Assembly: GCF_040545425.1 (NCBI RefSeq) | Contig: NZ_JBEPLW010000002.1 | Strand: one strand, 5' to 3' | From: Bhargavaea ullalensis | GTDB taxonomy: Bacteria > Bacillota > Bacilli > Bacillales_A > Planococcaceae | DNA length: 64,000 nt | In this document: positions 43,896 through 51,918 of the stretch, one piece after another | How positions within the stretch are numbered: the stretch's first letter is position 1 | How the letters are laid out: each line of letters starts with the position of its first letter | Position numbers and translations under genes: made by a program | The notes under the pieces: model-generated | Told to the model about the DNA's origin: nothing | What the model saw: the letters and a program-made list of their open reading frames with translations, nothing else | The model's database searches: none

Positions 43896-44132
43896 ATGCT
43901 GTCCGGTTCCCTGTGTGATTTCAATCAGAAGGAGAAGAAGTACACGGGATGGGCGGCTAAAGCGTCCGTCGAAGCCCCCGCGTTGCTGTCCAATGCTTCG
44001 CTCTTAGACGCAGAAAGAGCATTGCTTTCCAACGCTTCATTCTTGGACGCTGACAGAACGATGCCGCCAATCTTCGTATTGGCGCAGGCTGAGGCGGCGT
44101 CCGTATTTCGTCGACTGTTGGATTTTAAATAA
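43896..44132 (+). CDS. Possible small repeat protein inside a foldable element (doubtful)
   Basis: 78 residues. It contains a 13-residue tandem repeat, ALLSNASLLDAER followed by ALLSNASFLDADR (bases 43980-44018 and 44019-44057). Of 8 base differences between the copies 7 are at third codon positions and 6 are silent, which is what a coding sequence would show. Against this, the frame begins in repeat DNA, the start has only GGAG 2 bases away, and most of it overlaps a degenerate intergenic element. I do not recognise the product. Confidence 0.3.
   Translation: MLSGSLCDFNQKEKKYTGWAAKASVEAPALLSNASLLDAERALLSNASFLDADRTMPPIFVLAQAEAASVFRRLLDFK
43912..44126 (+). repeat. Foldable intergenic element, diverged copy
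   Basis: 5' arm TCAGAAGGAGAAGAAGTAC (43926 on), core AAAGCG...GAAGCCCCCGCG, and 3' part CAGGCTGAGGCGGCGTCC then GTATTTCGTCGACTGTTGGA (to 44126). It aligns with the copy at 54.57 kb. The outer arms GAAGAAGTAC / GTATTTCGTC pair at 9 of 10 positions although their bases differ from the other copy. Confidence 0.65.
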
Positions 44133-44220
44133 CTCTACCAAACAAGCGGAAGCAGGCGCTTTATACTTTTCCTGGAAGCCTCGCCAAGCCTGCCGGCGGC
44201 TGTGCTTGAGTGATTGAACC

Positions 44221-44264
44221 TAAAAAGCCGGACAGGAGAAGGGTCTCCTGTCCGGCTTTTGTTT
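44221..44264. terminator. Bidirectional terminator after yqhL
   Basis: AAAAGCCGGACAGGAGA pairs with TCTCCTGTCCGGCTTTT around a short loop; runs on both sides. It ends the minus-strand rhodanese gene. Confidence 0.88.
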
Positions 44265-44276
44265 GAGGGTCCGCGG

Positions 44277-44657
44277 TTATTTCGTTTTGATTTTACCGGT
44301 CCATTGGCGGAAGCCGCCTTTGAGCATGTAGAGTTGGCTGCAGCCGCGCTTTTTCAGGAACAGGGCGGCGCGTCCGCTGCGGGAACCGTTCTGGTCGTAC
44401 AGGTAGACGGGCTTGTCCGGACGGATCTCCTTGTAGCGCTGGCGGAACTGGGTGAGCGGGATGTTCCGGGCGCCGAGGATGTGTCCGGCGTCGAAGTCCT
44501 TCGGTTCGCGCACGTCGATGAGCTGGGCCTTCCGGTAGCCTGCGATGAATTCGTCCTGGGTGAGCGGCGCCACGGCACCGCGGGTTCTGAGAACCGTAAC
44601 GAGCATATAGACGATCATGGCAAACAAGATCGCCGCAATCAGATAAAGTGTAGTCAA
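44277..44657 (-). CDS. yqhL: Membrane-anchored rhodanese-like protein YqhL
   Basis: 126 residues. One N-terminal helix (residues 3-22) then a rhodanese domain: LIDVREPKDFDAGHI, GARNIPL, and the loop YLYDQNGSRSG. In active rhodaneses this loop starts with cysteine; here aspartate takes the place, so sulfurtransferase activity is unlikely. TTG 44657 has AAAGGGG 9 bases upstream. Position next to lipM matches B. subtilis yqhL. Confidence 0.87.
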   Translation of the reverse strand: MTTLYLIAAILFAMIVYMLVTVLRTRGAVAPLTQDEFIAGYRKAQLIDVREPKDFDAGHILGARNIPLTQFRQRYKEIRPDKPVYLYDQNGSRSGRAALFLKKRGCSQLYMLKGGFRQWTGKIKTK

Positions 44658-44808
44658 AGCCGTTTTCCCCTTTCTCTCTCAAAATGATTATAAAAGAACT
44701 GGAGCATTCCGTCCACGTTCCCCGAAATTTATTCACCGGACCGGCAAAAATTCAGCGTTGAAATATGATAAACTGGAACCATTGTGTTTTTCGAAAGGTG
44801 ATGGTGAA

Positions 44809-45642
44809 ATGTCGGAAAAATGGCTGTTCATCAATTCCGGACCCCAGAGTCCCTCTTACAATATGGCGCTCGATGAAGCGCTGCTCGATCTGCACAGCCG
44901 GGGGGTTATTCCTCCGGTGATCCGCTTTTATGAATGGAATCCGCCGACCTTGTCGATCGGTTATTTTCAGGAGGCCGAAAAGGCGGTGGACCTCGATTCG
45001 GTCCGCCGTCAAAATTTCGGCTTCGTGCGCCGTCCGACCGGCGGCAGGGCCGTTCTCCATGACCGCGAACTCACGTACAGTGTGATCGTCTCGGAATCCC
45101 ATCCGCTTATGCCGGAGAGCGTGACGGAGGCCTATCGCGTGATCAGCGCGGGCCTGCTTCAAGGTTTCCGGAACCTCGGCCTTGACGCGGAACTGGCGGT
45201 TCCTGCCGGCCGCGAAGAACGTGAAGCGCTGAGAAAGCCGAAAAGCGCCGTCTGCTTTGATGCGCCGAGCTGGTATGAGCTCGTCGTCGAGGGCAGGAAG
45301 GCGGCGGGCAGCGCACAGACCCGCCAGAAGGGTGTCATCCTCCAGCACGGCGCGATTCCGGTCGGCCTGGATCTGGACAAGCTCGTTTCGGTGTTCCGCT
45401 TTTCGTCCGAAGAGCGGCGCAACGAAATGAAGCGCAAGCTCGAAGGGAAGGCAGTATCGATCGAGGGGCTGCTCGGGCGCCCGGTCGGCATGGACGTCTG
45501 TGCGGATGCGTTCCGCAGCGGCTTCCAAGAAGGGCTTGGCATCGAACTGGAAGACTACACCCCGACGGCTGAACAGGAAACACTCATCCGCCGGATCGAA
45601 GAGGAAAAATATGCTTCGGACCTATGGAATTACAGAAAGTGA
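44809..45642 (+). CDS. lipM: Octanoyl-[GcvH]:protein N-octanoyltransferase LipM
   Basis: 277 residues, LplA-like fold. RRPTGGRAVLHDRELTYSV is the lipoyl-transferase signature and the cysteine in SAVCFDAPSWYELV is the acyl acceptor of LipM. It moves octanoate from ACP to GcvH, linking lipoate synthesis to the gcv genes nearby. ATG 44809 follows AAAGGTGATGGTG; the 17 codons upstream lack support. Confidence 0.94.
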   Translation: MSEKWLFINSGPQSPSYNMALDEALLDLHSRGVIPPVIRFYEWNPPTLSIGYFQEAEKAVDLDSVRRQNFGFVRRPTGGRAVLHDRELTYSVIVSESHPLMPESVTEAYRVISAGLLQGFRNLGLDAELAVPAGREEREALRKPKSAVCFDAPSWYELVVEGRKAAGSAQTRQKGVILQHGAIPVGLDLDKLVSVFRFSSEERRNEMKRKLEGKAVSIEGLLGRPVGMDVCADAFRSGFQEGLGIELEDYTPTAEQETLIRRIEEEKYASDLWNYRK

Positions 45643-45647
45643 AAACG

Positions 45648-45683
45648 GGTCTTTCGGCTCATTTTTAGCCACCCTTTTATTTC
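45648..45683 (+). terminator. Imperfect terminator after lipM
   Basis: GGGT...GGCT pairs with AGCC.ACCC and is followed by TTTTATTT. Confidence 0.55.
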
Positions 45684-45754
45684 CATGCAAGCGGAAAAGC
45701 AAGCGCCCCAAAGGTCCGCGCTCCGCGTTCAAAAGTCAAGCGGAATTTCGATTC

Positions 45755-45812
45755 TTGAACCCGAGTTTCAATATGTAGTAGATTAGGGAAGTACATAAGC
45801 ACAACATGTTGT
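45755..45812 (+). promoter_or_regulatory. nrdJ promoter and 12-bp palindrome
   Basis: TTGAAC (45755-45760) and TAGATT (45779-45784) are 18 bases apart. The palindrome ACAACATGTTGT lies at 45801-45812, just downstream, before the AGGAGGAGG site. It may be an operator (NrdR is a candidate, not proven). No cobalamin riboswitch features are seen in the 200-base leader. Confidence 0.5.
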
Positions 45813-45846
45813 ATCAATACAGAAATAGACAGGAGGAGGTCATTTT

Positions 45847-48408
45847 ATGGTCATCGCCTCTCAACAGAATCCGCCGGTGCTGGACAAGCAAAAACTGAAC
45901 TCGGATATTTCTCGGTTCCCTCAGGTCCATCCGGTGACGGAAGATATGAAAATCACCCACAAAGGGGTTTCGCGGCTGGTCATGATCGACCGCTATTCGT
46001 TCAAGGACATGGAAAAGGAAACACTCGGCGAAGGGGATTTCGTCGTGCTTACGGTCAAGGAAGATCCGAAGTTCCCGGCAAGGGGACTCGGGTACATCCT
46101 GTCCGTCGACCGGGAAGCCGGCAGGGCGGAAGTTTGGATCGAGCCGGAATACCGGACCGCGATCGACAATCCCGACGAACAGGAAAAAGGCATCGTCTCC
46201 CGGCCGCTCGAAGTGATCGAGAAGCCGCTTGAAGTGTTCTATGAACAGATTGCCCTGCGCAACGCGACCGGCCTCGCCTCCGTCGAGCAGGACGAAAAAA
46301 AGCGCTCCGAATCATTCAGCCGCTTCTACCGCGAACTGGTCTCGCTGAACTTCATCCCGGCAGGCCGTGTCCTGTACGGCGCGGGTTCGGAAACGGACGT
46401 GACTTACTTCAACTGTTACGTCATGCCGTTTGTCCCGGACTCCCGGGAAGGCATCTCCGACCACCGCAAGCAGGTCATGGAAATCATGAGCCGCGGCGGC
46501 GGCGTCGGCACAAACGGTTCGACGCTCCGTCCGCGCAACACGCTTGCACGCGGGGTCAACGGCAAGTCGTCGGGGTCTGTTTCCTGGCTGGACGACATCG
46601 CCAAGCTGACGCATCTTGTCGAACAGGGCGGATCACGCCGCGGTGCGCAGATGATCATGCTTGCGGACTGGCACCCGGACATCGCCGAATTCATCATTTC
46701 CAAAATGCAGAATCCCCGGATTCTCCGGTTCCTCGTCGAAAACACGGAAGATGAACAGATCCGAAAGCTTGCGAACGAAAAGCTGAAGTTCAAGCCGTTC
46801 ACCCAGCAGGAAGAAGCCATGTACCAGGGGATCGTCAATTACAAGAACATCCCGGGACACGGCGGGTTCAATGAAGGCATCATCCGCGACGCCGAACAGA
46901 AGCTCCGCGACGGCGGCACTTATTCCGTCCACAATCCGGAATTCCTGACGGGCGCGAACATTTCGGTGACGCTGACCGACGACTTCATGAAAGCCGTGGA
47001 GGAAGACGGGGAGCACCGTCTCCGCTTCCCTTACGTCGAGCGCTACACACCGGAGGAAATGAAGCTCTACAATGAGGAATGGCACCAGACCGGCGACGTC
47101 CGCGAATGGGAAAAGCGGGGCTTCGCCATCCGCACCTACCGGACGATGAAGGCGCGCGAACTGTGGAACCTCATCAACATCTGCGCCACTTATTCGGCGG
47201 AGCCCGGCATCTTCTTCATCGACAATGCCAACGACATGACGAACGCCAAGGCATACGGGCAGCAGGTCGTAGCGACCAACCCGTGCGGTGAGCAGCCGCT
47301 CGCTCCTTACTCGGTCTGCAACCTGGCCGCCGTCAACCTCGCTGAAATGGCGGACCGCGACAAGATGGAAGTCGACTTCGGCAAACTCCGCGACACCGTC
47401 CGGACGGGTGTCCGCATGCAGGACAACGTCATCGACGCCACTCCGTACTTCCTGCCGGAAAACGAAAAGCAGGCACTCGGCGAGCGGCGGATCGGCCTCG
47501 GGGTCATGGGACTGGCAGACCTTCTGATCTACTGCGGCAAGCGCTACGGCTCTGAAGAAGGCAACCGCCTCGTTGAAGAGGTGTTCCGCACGATCGCCGA
47601 GACGGCCTACCGCGAATCGATCGACCTCGCCAAGGAAAAGGGAAGCTTCCCGTTCCTCGTCGGCGCAACCGAAGAAGAAACGAGGGCGCTGCGCGAGCGC
47701 TTCATCAGCACCGGCTTCATGGAAGGCATGCCGGAGGACGTCCGCGAAGGCGTGCTGGAGCACGGCATCCGCAATTCGCACCTCCTGACGGTCGCGCCTA
47801 CGGGCAGCACTGGCACGATGGTCGGCGTCAGCACGGGCCTGGAGCCTTACTTCTCCTTCACCTACTACCGGAGCGGACGCCTCGGCAAGTTCATCGAAGT
47901 GAAGGCGGAAATCGTCGAAGAGTATCTGGACAGGCATCCGGAGGCCGATCCCGACCATCTTCCGGACTGGTTCGTCACCTCGATGGATCTCACGCCGGAA
48001 GAACACGCGGACGTCCAGTGCGTCATCCAGCGCTGGATCGACAGCTCCATCTCCAAGACGGTGAACGCGCCGAAAGGCTACACCGTGCAGCAGGTGGAGA
48101 GCGTCTACGAGCGCCTTTACCGCGGCGGTGCCAAGGGCGGCACGGTTTACGTCGACGGCTCCCGCGACTCCCAGGTGCTCACGCTCAAGGCGGAGGAAAA
48201 CGACATGGACGAGCGGGTGGAAGAGAAAGTCGAGGAAAAGCGGCCGGTCGTGCTCGTGGATACGATCCAGGATCTCCGCTCGACCAATGTGACGATCGGT
48301 TCCGAAATCGGCGACACTTGCCCGGTCTGCCGAAAAGGGACTGTGGAAGAACTGGGCGGCTGCAATTCCTGCACGAACTGCGGCGCACAGCTGAAATGCG
48401 GTCTCTGA
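45847..48408 (+). CDS. nrdJ: Adenosylcobalamin-dependent (class II) ribonucleotide reductase
   Basis: 853 residues. Active-site features: FNCYVMPF (redox cysteine), ATNPCGEQPLAPYSVCNLA (NxCxE radical site), and TVAPTGSTGTM. The C-terminal arm has CPVC, CNSCTNCG and a final KCGL for re-reduction and metal binding. It makes deoxyribonucleotides without oxygen, using B12. AGGAGGAGG precedes ATG 45847. B. subtilis has no nrdJ here; this is a lineage difference. Confidence 0.94.
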   Translation: MVIASQQNPPVLDKQKLNSDISRFPQVHPVTEDMKITHKGVSRLVMIDRYSFKDMEKETLGEGDFVVLTVKEDPKFPARGLGYILSVDREAGRAEVWIEPEYRTAIDNPDEQEKGIVSRPLEVIEKPLEVFYEQIALRNATGLASVEQDEKKRSESFSRFYRELVSLNFIPAGRVLYGAGSETDVTYFNCYVMPFVPDSREGISDHRKQVMEIMSRGGGVGTNGSTLRPRNTLARGVNGKSSGSVSWLDDIAKLTHLVEQGGSRRGAQMIMLADWHPDIAEFIISKMQNPRILRFLVENTEDEQIRKLANEKLKFKPFTQQEEAMYQGIVNYKNIPGHGGFNEGIIRDAEQKLRDGGTYSVHNPEFLTGANISVTLTDDFMKAVEEDGEHRLRFPYVERYTPEEMKLYNEEWHQTGDVREWEKRGFAIRTYRTMKARELWNLINICATYSAEPGIFFIDNANDMTNAKAYGQQVVATNPCGEQPLAPYSVCNLAAVNLAEMADRDKMEVDFGKLRDTVRTGVRMQDNVIDATPYFLPENEKQALGERRIGLGVMGLADLLIYCGKRYGSEEGNRLVEEVFRTIAETAYRESIDLAKEKGSFPFLVGATEEETRALRERFISTGFMEGMPEDVREGVLEHGIRNSHLLTVAPTGSTGTMVGVSTGLEPYFSFTYYRSGRLGKFIEVKAEIVEEYLDRHPEADPDHLPDWFVTSMDLTPEEHADVQCVIQRWIDSSISKTVNAPKGYTVQQVESVYERLYRGGAKGGTVYVDGSRDSQVLTLKAEENDMDERVEEKVEEKRPVVLVDTIQDLRSTNVTIGSEIGDTCPVCRKGTVEELGGCNSCTNCGAQLKCGL

Positions 48409-48437
48409 TCGGAACGGACTTCACTTAATCCAATTAT

Positions 48438-48484
48438 CCGCGGGGCGGACGCAGCCAAAACGGCGCGTCCGCCCCGTTTTGTGT
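48438..48484 (+). terminator. nrdJ terminator
   Basis: CGGGGCGGACGC pairs with GCGTCCGCCCCG across a 12-base loop; TTTTGTGT follows. Confidence 0.88.
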
Positions 48485-48552
48485 GCAGGTATATTTTCGG
48501 CGGGAGAGAGGGAGGATGAAAATAAGACTGAGTTCGGAAGGATTGATGAATC

Positions 48553-48978
48553 ATGGCCAAGAAGATGCCCTTCTGGACGGCCGGCGCCGTGGCGCTCATG
48601 ACCTGCCTGGGATTGAAGTTCCTGCACTATTTCAAGTTCATCCGGTGGCATCCCGCAGGATGGACGGACAAAATCGGCGTGAAAAATGCCGCATGGCCGA
48701 TTGACTGGGCCCTCTTGTTCGCAGGACTGTTTCTTGCCGCCCTCATTCTGTATTTCATTTCCCGCATGCTCGCGAAATGGCCGTCCGGCGTCACGGCGCT
48801 GATCATCGGAGTGGCGGCCGCTCTGCTCGCGGAATGGCTCATCTTCCGGCCGGACACCCTCTCCTCGTTCAAAGACAGATTGTCGGTTCCGTTCATCGTG
48901 CTCGTCCTCATTGCCGTCCGATTTGTCATGGAAACGGCCATCTTCCACAAAAAACGGCACCCCGACCCTCCGAAATGA
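48553..48978 (+). CDS. yqhR: Conserved membrane protein, YqhR-like
   Basis: 141 residues with four membrane helices (about 8-24, 52-70, 78-96, 112-130). The loop HPAGWTDKIGVKNAAWPIDW is distinctive. It lies directly before aroQ, the place of yqhR in B. subtilis, and the call is mainly positional. Function unknown. Confidence 0.7.
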   Translation: MAKKMPFWTAGAVALMTCLGLKFLHYFKFIRWHPAGWTDKIGVKNAAWPIDWALLFAGLFLAALILYFISRMLAKWPSGVTALIIGVAAALLAEWLIFRPDTLSSFKDRLSVPFIVLVLIAVRFVMETAIFHKKRHPDPPK

Positions 48979-49037
48979 GTTGTCCAGGCGCCCGCTTATG
49001 ATAAAATGGGAAGGAAACTGCAGAAGGGGGTGGGCAA

Positions 49038-49478
49038 ATGGAAATCCTTTGCCTGAACGGGCCGAACCTGAACCGGCTCGGCAAACGGGAGCCCGGCATA
49101 TACGGGACGGAAACGCTCCGTGATGTGGAGGAACGGCTTGCCGGACTGGCAGCCGTTCACAACAGCCGCGTGGTGTTTTATCAGTCAAACCACGAGGGCC
49201 TGCTCATCGACCGGATCCACGAAGCGGCGGACGGCGGGACGGAGGGAATCATTTTCAATCCCGGCGCCTACACGCACACGAGCATCGCGCTCCGTGATGC
49301 GCTCGCCTCGGTTGCGCTTCCGGCCGTCGAGGTCCACATCTCGAACATACATACCCGGGAGGAATTCCGTCACCGTTCGCTCATTGCGCCGGTCTGCATC
49401 GGCCAGATCGCCGGGCTTGGCACGCAGGGCTACGAGCTCGCGCTGCTCGCCCTTCTTCGGCACGGAAAAGGGGAATGA
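49038..49478 (+). CDS. aroQ: 3-dehydroquinate dehydratase, type II
   Basis: 146 residues. LCLNGPNLNRLGKREP carries the start of the active site with the catalytic tyrosine in IYG. FNPGAYTHTSIALRDA and EVHISNIHTREEFRHRS are diagnostic of type II. It makes 3-dehydroshikimate. GAAGGGGGTG precedes ATG 49038. Confidence 0.96.
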   Translation: MEILCLNGPNLNRLGKREPGIYGTETLRDVEERLAGLAAVHNSRVVFYQSNHEGLLIDRIHEAADGGTEGIIFNPGAYTHTSIALRDALASVALPAVEVHISNIHTREEFRHRSLIAPVCIGQIAGLGTQGYELALLALLRHGKGE

Positions 49479-49480
49479 TC

Positions 49481-50545
49481 ATGGACAAATTGAAGGCGTT
49501 CCGAAACACGTTTGAAGAAAACGGGATTGACGGCTTTCTCGTGACCGGCCCGTTCAACCGCAGATACATGACCGGCTTCACGGGGACGGCCGGCATTGCG
49601 GTCGTTTCGCGGGAAGATGCGGCGTTCATCACGGATTTCCGCTACACCGAACAGGCTGCCGAGCAAGTGAAGGGGTACCGGATCGTCAAGCAGTCCGGCA
49701 CGCTTGCGGACGACGCGGCGAAAGTCATCGGGGAAATGGGAATCCGCAACATCGGCTTTGAGCAGGATACACTGCCGTATGCAGACTATGACCGTTTCCA
49801 ACAGGCTGCGACCGATGTGGACTTTGTGCCGGTGTCCGGCGTCATCGAAAAACTCCGCATGTACAAGACGGATGAAGAGGCCCAGGTGCTCCGCGACGCC
49901 GCAAAAATTGCCGATGATGCGTTCAGTCACATCGTGAAGTTCATCCGGCCGGGCATCACTGAGCTGGATGTCTCCAATGAGCTGGAATTCTTCATGAGGC
50001 GGCAGGGGGCGACATCTTCTTCATTTGACATCATCGTCGCCTCCGGCAAGCGTTCAGCGCTCCCGCACGGGGTGGCGACAAACAAGGTGATCGAGCAGGG
50101 AGACATGATCACGCTTGATTATGGCGCGCTCTACAACGGCTATATTTCCGATATCACAAGGACGGTTTCCGTCGGCGAGCCGCCCGAAGAGCTGCGCAAA
50201 ATCTACGGGATCGTGCTGGAAGCGCAAAAACGTGCATTAGCCGCTCTGAAACCGGGTATGACGGGAATAGAGGCGGATGCCGTTGCCCGCGATTACATCA
50301 AGGAACACGGATACGGAGAGGCGTTCGGTCACTCCACCGGCCACGGAATCGGTCTCGAAGTCCACGAACAGCCGGCCCTTTCCTTCCGCTCCGACACGAA
50401 GCTCGAGCCGGGCATGGCCGTCACGGTCGAACCGGGCATTTATGTGCCGGGACTCGGCGGTGTCCGCATCGAGGATGATGCGCTGATCACCGAAGGCGGT
50501 GCGGAAGTGCTCACTTCTTCACCGAAAGAACTTATCATCCTATAA
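49481..50545 (+). CDS. yqhT: M24-family Xaa-Pro aminopeptidase YqhT
   Basis: 354 residues. N-terminal creatinase-like domain, then the pita-bread fold with two-metal ligands: LDYGALYNGYISDITRT, HSTGHGIGLEVHE and TVEPGIYVPGLGGVRIEDD. It removes N-terminal residues before proline. ATG 49481 has AAGGGGA 7 bases upstream; ATG 49475 is too close. It lies before efp, a conserved pair. Confidence 0.93.
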   Translation: MDKLKAFRNTFEENGIDGFLVTGPFNRRYMTGFTGTAGIAVVSREDAAFITDFRYTEQAAEQVKGYRIVKQSGTLADDAAKVIGEMGIRNIGFEQDTLPYADYDRFQQAATDVDFVPVSGVIEKLRMYKTDEEAQVLRDAAKIADDAFSHIVKFIRPGITELDVSNELEFFMRRQGATSSSFDIIVASGKRSALPHGVATNKVIEQGDMITLDYGALYNGYISDITRTVSVGEPPEELRKIYGIVLEAQKRALAALKPGMTGIEADAVARDYIKEHGYGEAFGHSTGHGIGLEVHEQPALSFRSDTKLEPGMAVTVEPGIYVPGLGGVRIEDDALITEGGAEVLTSSPKELIIL

Positions 50546-50565
50546 CAACCATTGGAGGAACCAAC

Positions 50566-51123
50566 ATGATTTCAGTCAACGACTTCAAGACCGGCCTCAC
50601 GATCGAGGTCGACGGGGACATCTTCCGGGTGCTGGATTTCCAGCACGTCAAGCCCGGCAAGGGTGCCGCGTTCGTGCGCTCCAAGCTGCGCAACCTCAGA
50701 AACGGGAACGTCACGGAAAAAACGTTCCGCGGCGGTGAGAAAGTGGAGCGTGCGCAGATCGACAACCGGCGCATGCAGTACCTCTACGCAAACGGGGATG
50801 ACCATGTCTTCATGGACAACGATTCATACGAGCAGATCGAGCTGAACGAATCCCAGATCGAGTATGAACTGAAATTCCTCAAGGAAAACATGGAAGTCCA
50901 TGTGATCCAGTACCAGGGCGAGACGCTCGGCGTCGAACTGCCCGCGACCGTAGAACTGGAAGTGACGGAAACCGAGCCGGGCATCAAAGGCGACACGGCA
51001 AGCGGCGGCTCCAAGCCGGCCACGATGGAAACCGGACTGGTCGTCCAGGTTCCGTTCTTCGTCAACACCGGCGACAAGCTCATCATCAACACATCGGAAG
51101 GCGACTACGTCTCCCGCGCATAA
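50566..51123 (+). CDS. efp: Translation elongation factor P
   Basis: 185 residues, three OB-like domains. The loop HVKPGKGAAF holds the modifiable lysine (about residue 32); the C-terminus has TGLVVQVPFFVNTGD. EF-P rescues ribosomes stalled at polyproline. GGAGG precedes ATG 50566. Confidence 0.97.
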   Translation: MISVNDFKTGLTIEVDGDIFRVLDFQHVKPGKGAAFVRSKLRNLRNGNVTEKTFRGGEKVERAQIDNRRMQYLYANGDDHVFMDNDSYEQIELNESQIEYELKFLKENMEVHVIQYQGETLGVELPATVELEVTETEPGIKGDTASGGSKPATMETGLVVQVPFFVNTGDKLIINTSEGDYVSRA

Positions 51124-51128
51124 GCGAC

Positions 51129-51159
51129 GCAAGGCCTCCGCATCGGCGGGGGCCTTTTC
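51129..51159 (+). terminator. efp terminator
   Basis: AAGGCCTCCGC pairs with GCGGGGGCCTT around a short loop, then TTTT. Confidence 0.75.
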
Positions 51160-51186
51160 ATATGAAGAAAAACTCCCACATACAGT
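51158..51186 (+). promoter_or_regulatory. Sigma-E-like promoter before the reduced spoIIIA operon
   Basis: CATACAGT (51179-51186) fits the sigma-E -10 consensus CATACAnT, and TCATATG (51158-51164), 14 bases upstream, resembles the sigma-E -35. It stands 118 bases before spoIIIAC and overlaps the tail of the efp terminator. The rest of 51187-51303 has no gene I can support. Confidence 0.55.
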
Positions 51187-51303
51187 GAACAAGACGGCGG
51201 GCAGATCAACACTTCCGCCGGCCGGCAGGAGCGACGAGCGCCCCGCTGGTCCAAGCCGTCACTGGTTCGGTCCACTACAACGATAAAACGGGAGGTCCGC
51301 CGT

Positions 51304-51507
51304 TTGGAGCTTCAGGATATTCTCCGGGTGGCCGGCATCGGGCTGGTCATTGCCTTCCTTCACCTGTTTTTCGAGCATACAGGCAAGAAGGAATTCTCTT
51401 TTTTCCTGTTTTTTGTCGCCTATCTGTACATCACGGTCGAAATGCTCCGGTTTCTCCGGCTGTTTTTCAATGAAATCGTCGCTTTCTTTCAATGGCTGTC
51501 CGCGTGA
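51304..51507 (+). CDS. spoIIIAC: Stage III sporulation protein AC
   Basis: 67 residues, two membrane helices. The core RVAGIGLVIAFLHLFFEHTGKKE is the family signature. SpoIIIAC is part of the mother-cell channel complex that feeds the forespore. TTG 51304 follows GGGAGG. It is the first gene of the operon here; AA (ATPase) and AB are missing. Confidence 0.9.
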   Translation: MELQDILRVAGIGLVIAFLHLFFEHTGKKEFSFFLFFVAYLYITVEMLRFLRLFFNEIVAFFQWLSA

Positions 51508-51516
51508 GGCAGGGCA

Positions 51517-51888
51517 ATGGACATTATCCTGACTGCGGTCATCGCCGCTTTCCTTCTGATGCTCATCCAGATGCACGCGCCGGGTCTTTTGCCGTTTTTC
51601 CTGATGATCTTTTATTTTCTGCTTCTTGCCCAGCTGACGATGAGACTCCTCATTCCGGCGATCCGGACGATCGCCGCCGCCGGATTGCCGGCGGGCGGCC
51701 TGGTGGCGCTGCTCGCGGGATCCGCGCTCGTCTTCCATTTGTCCGAATCATTCAGCCGGATGATGGAGGATGCCGGATTCGGTCCCGTCGGACGCATTTC
51801 GCACACCGCGGCGAAGCTGCTCATCCTCGCCGCATGGTCCGAGCAGCTGCTGGAGGCGTCCAGGACGGTCATCGGACTTCTGCCGTGA
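51517..51888 (+). CDS. spoIIIAD: Stage III sporulation protein AD
   Basis: 123 residues, three to four membrane helices, close to the family length of about 130. The ends KLLILAAWSEQLLEASRTVI fit SpoIIIAD. It follows spoIIIAC by 9 bases. Confidence 0.86.
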   Translation: MDIILTAVIAAFLLMLIQMHAPGLLPFFLMIFYFLLLAQLTMRLLIPAIRTIAAAGLPAGGLVALLAGSALVFHLSESFSRMMEDAGFGPVGRISHTAAKLLILAAWSEQLLEASRTVIGLLP

Positions 51889-51918
51889 CCGGAAACCGCC
51901 GTGAAGGGAGGGTCTTCT

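Noticed and set aside
43896..44132. Confident annotation of the 78-codon frame as a gene
   Set aside because: Despite the third-position bias of its repeat, the start is poor and the frame overlaps a degenerate repeat element, so it is listed only as doubtful.
45643..45846. Cobalamin riboswitch before nrdJ
   Set aside because: No B12-box (GCCACTG-like) or typical arms were found by eye; an Rfam scan would settle it.
46633..48006. 457-codon minus-strand frame
   Set aside because: Antisense shadow of nrdJ caused by GC-rich third positions.
51124..51303. Remnants of spoIIIAA or spoIIIAB
   Set aside because: No frame in this 180-base gap gives recognisable ATPase or SpoIIIAB sequence.
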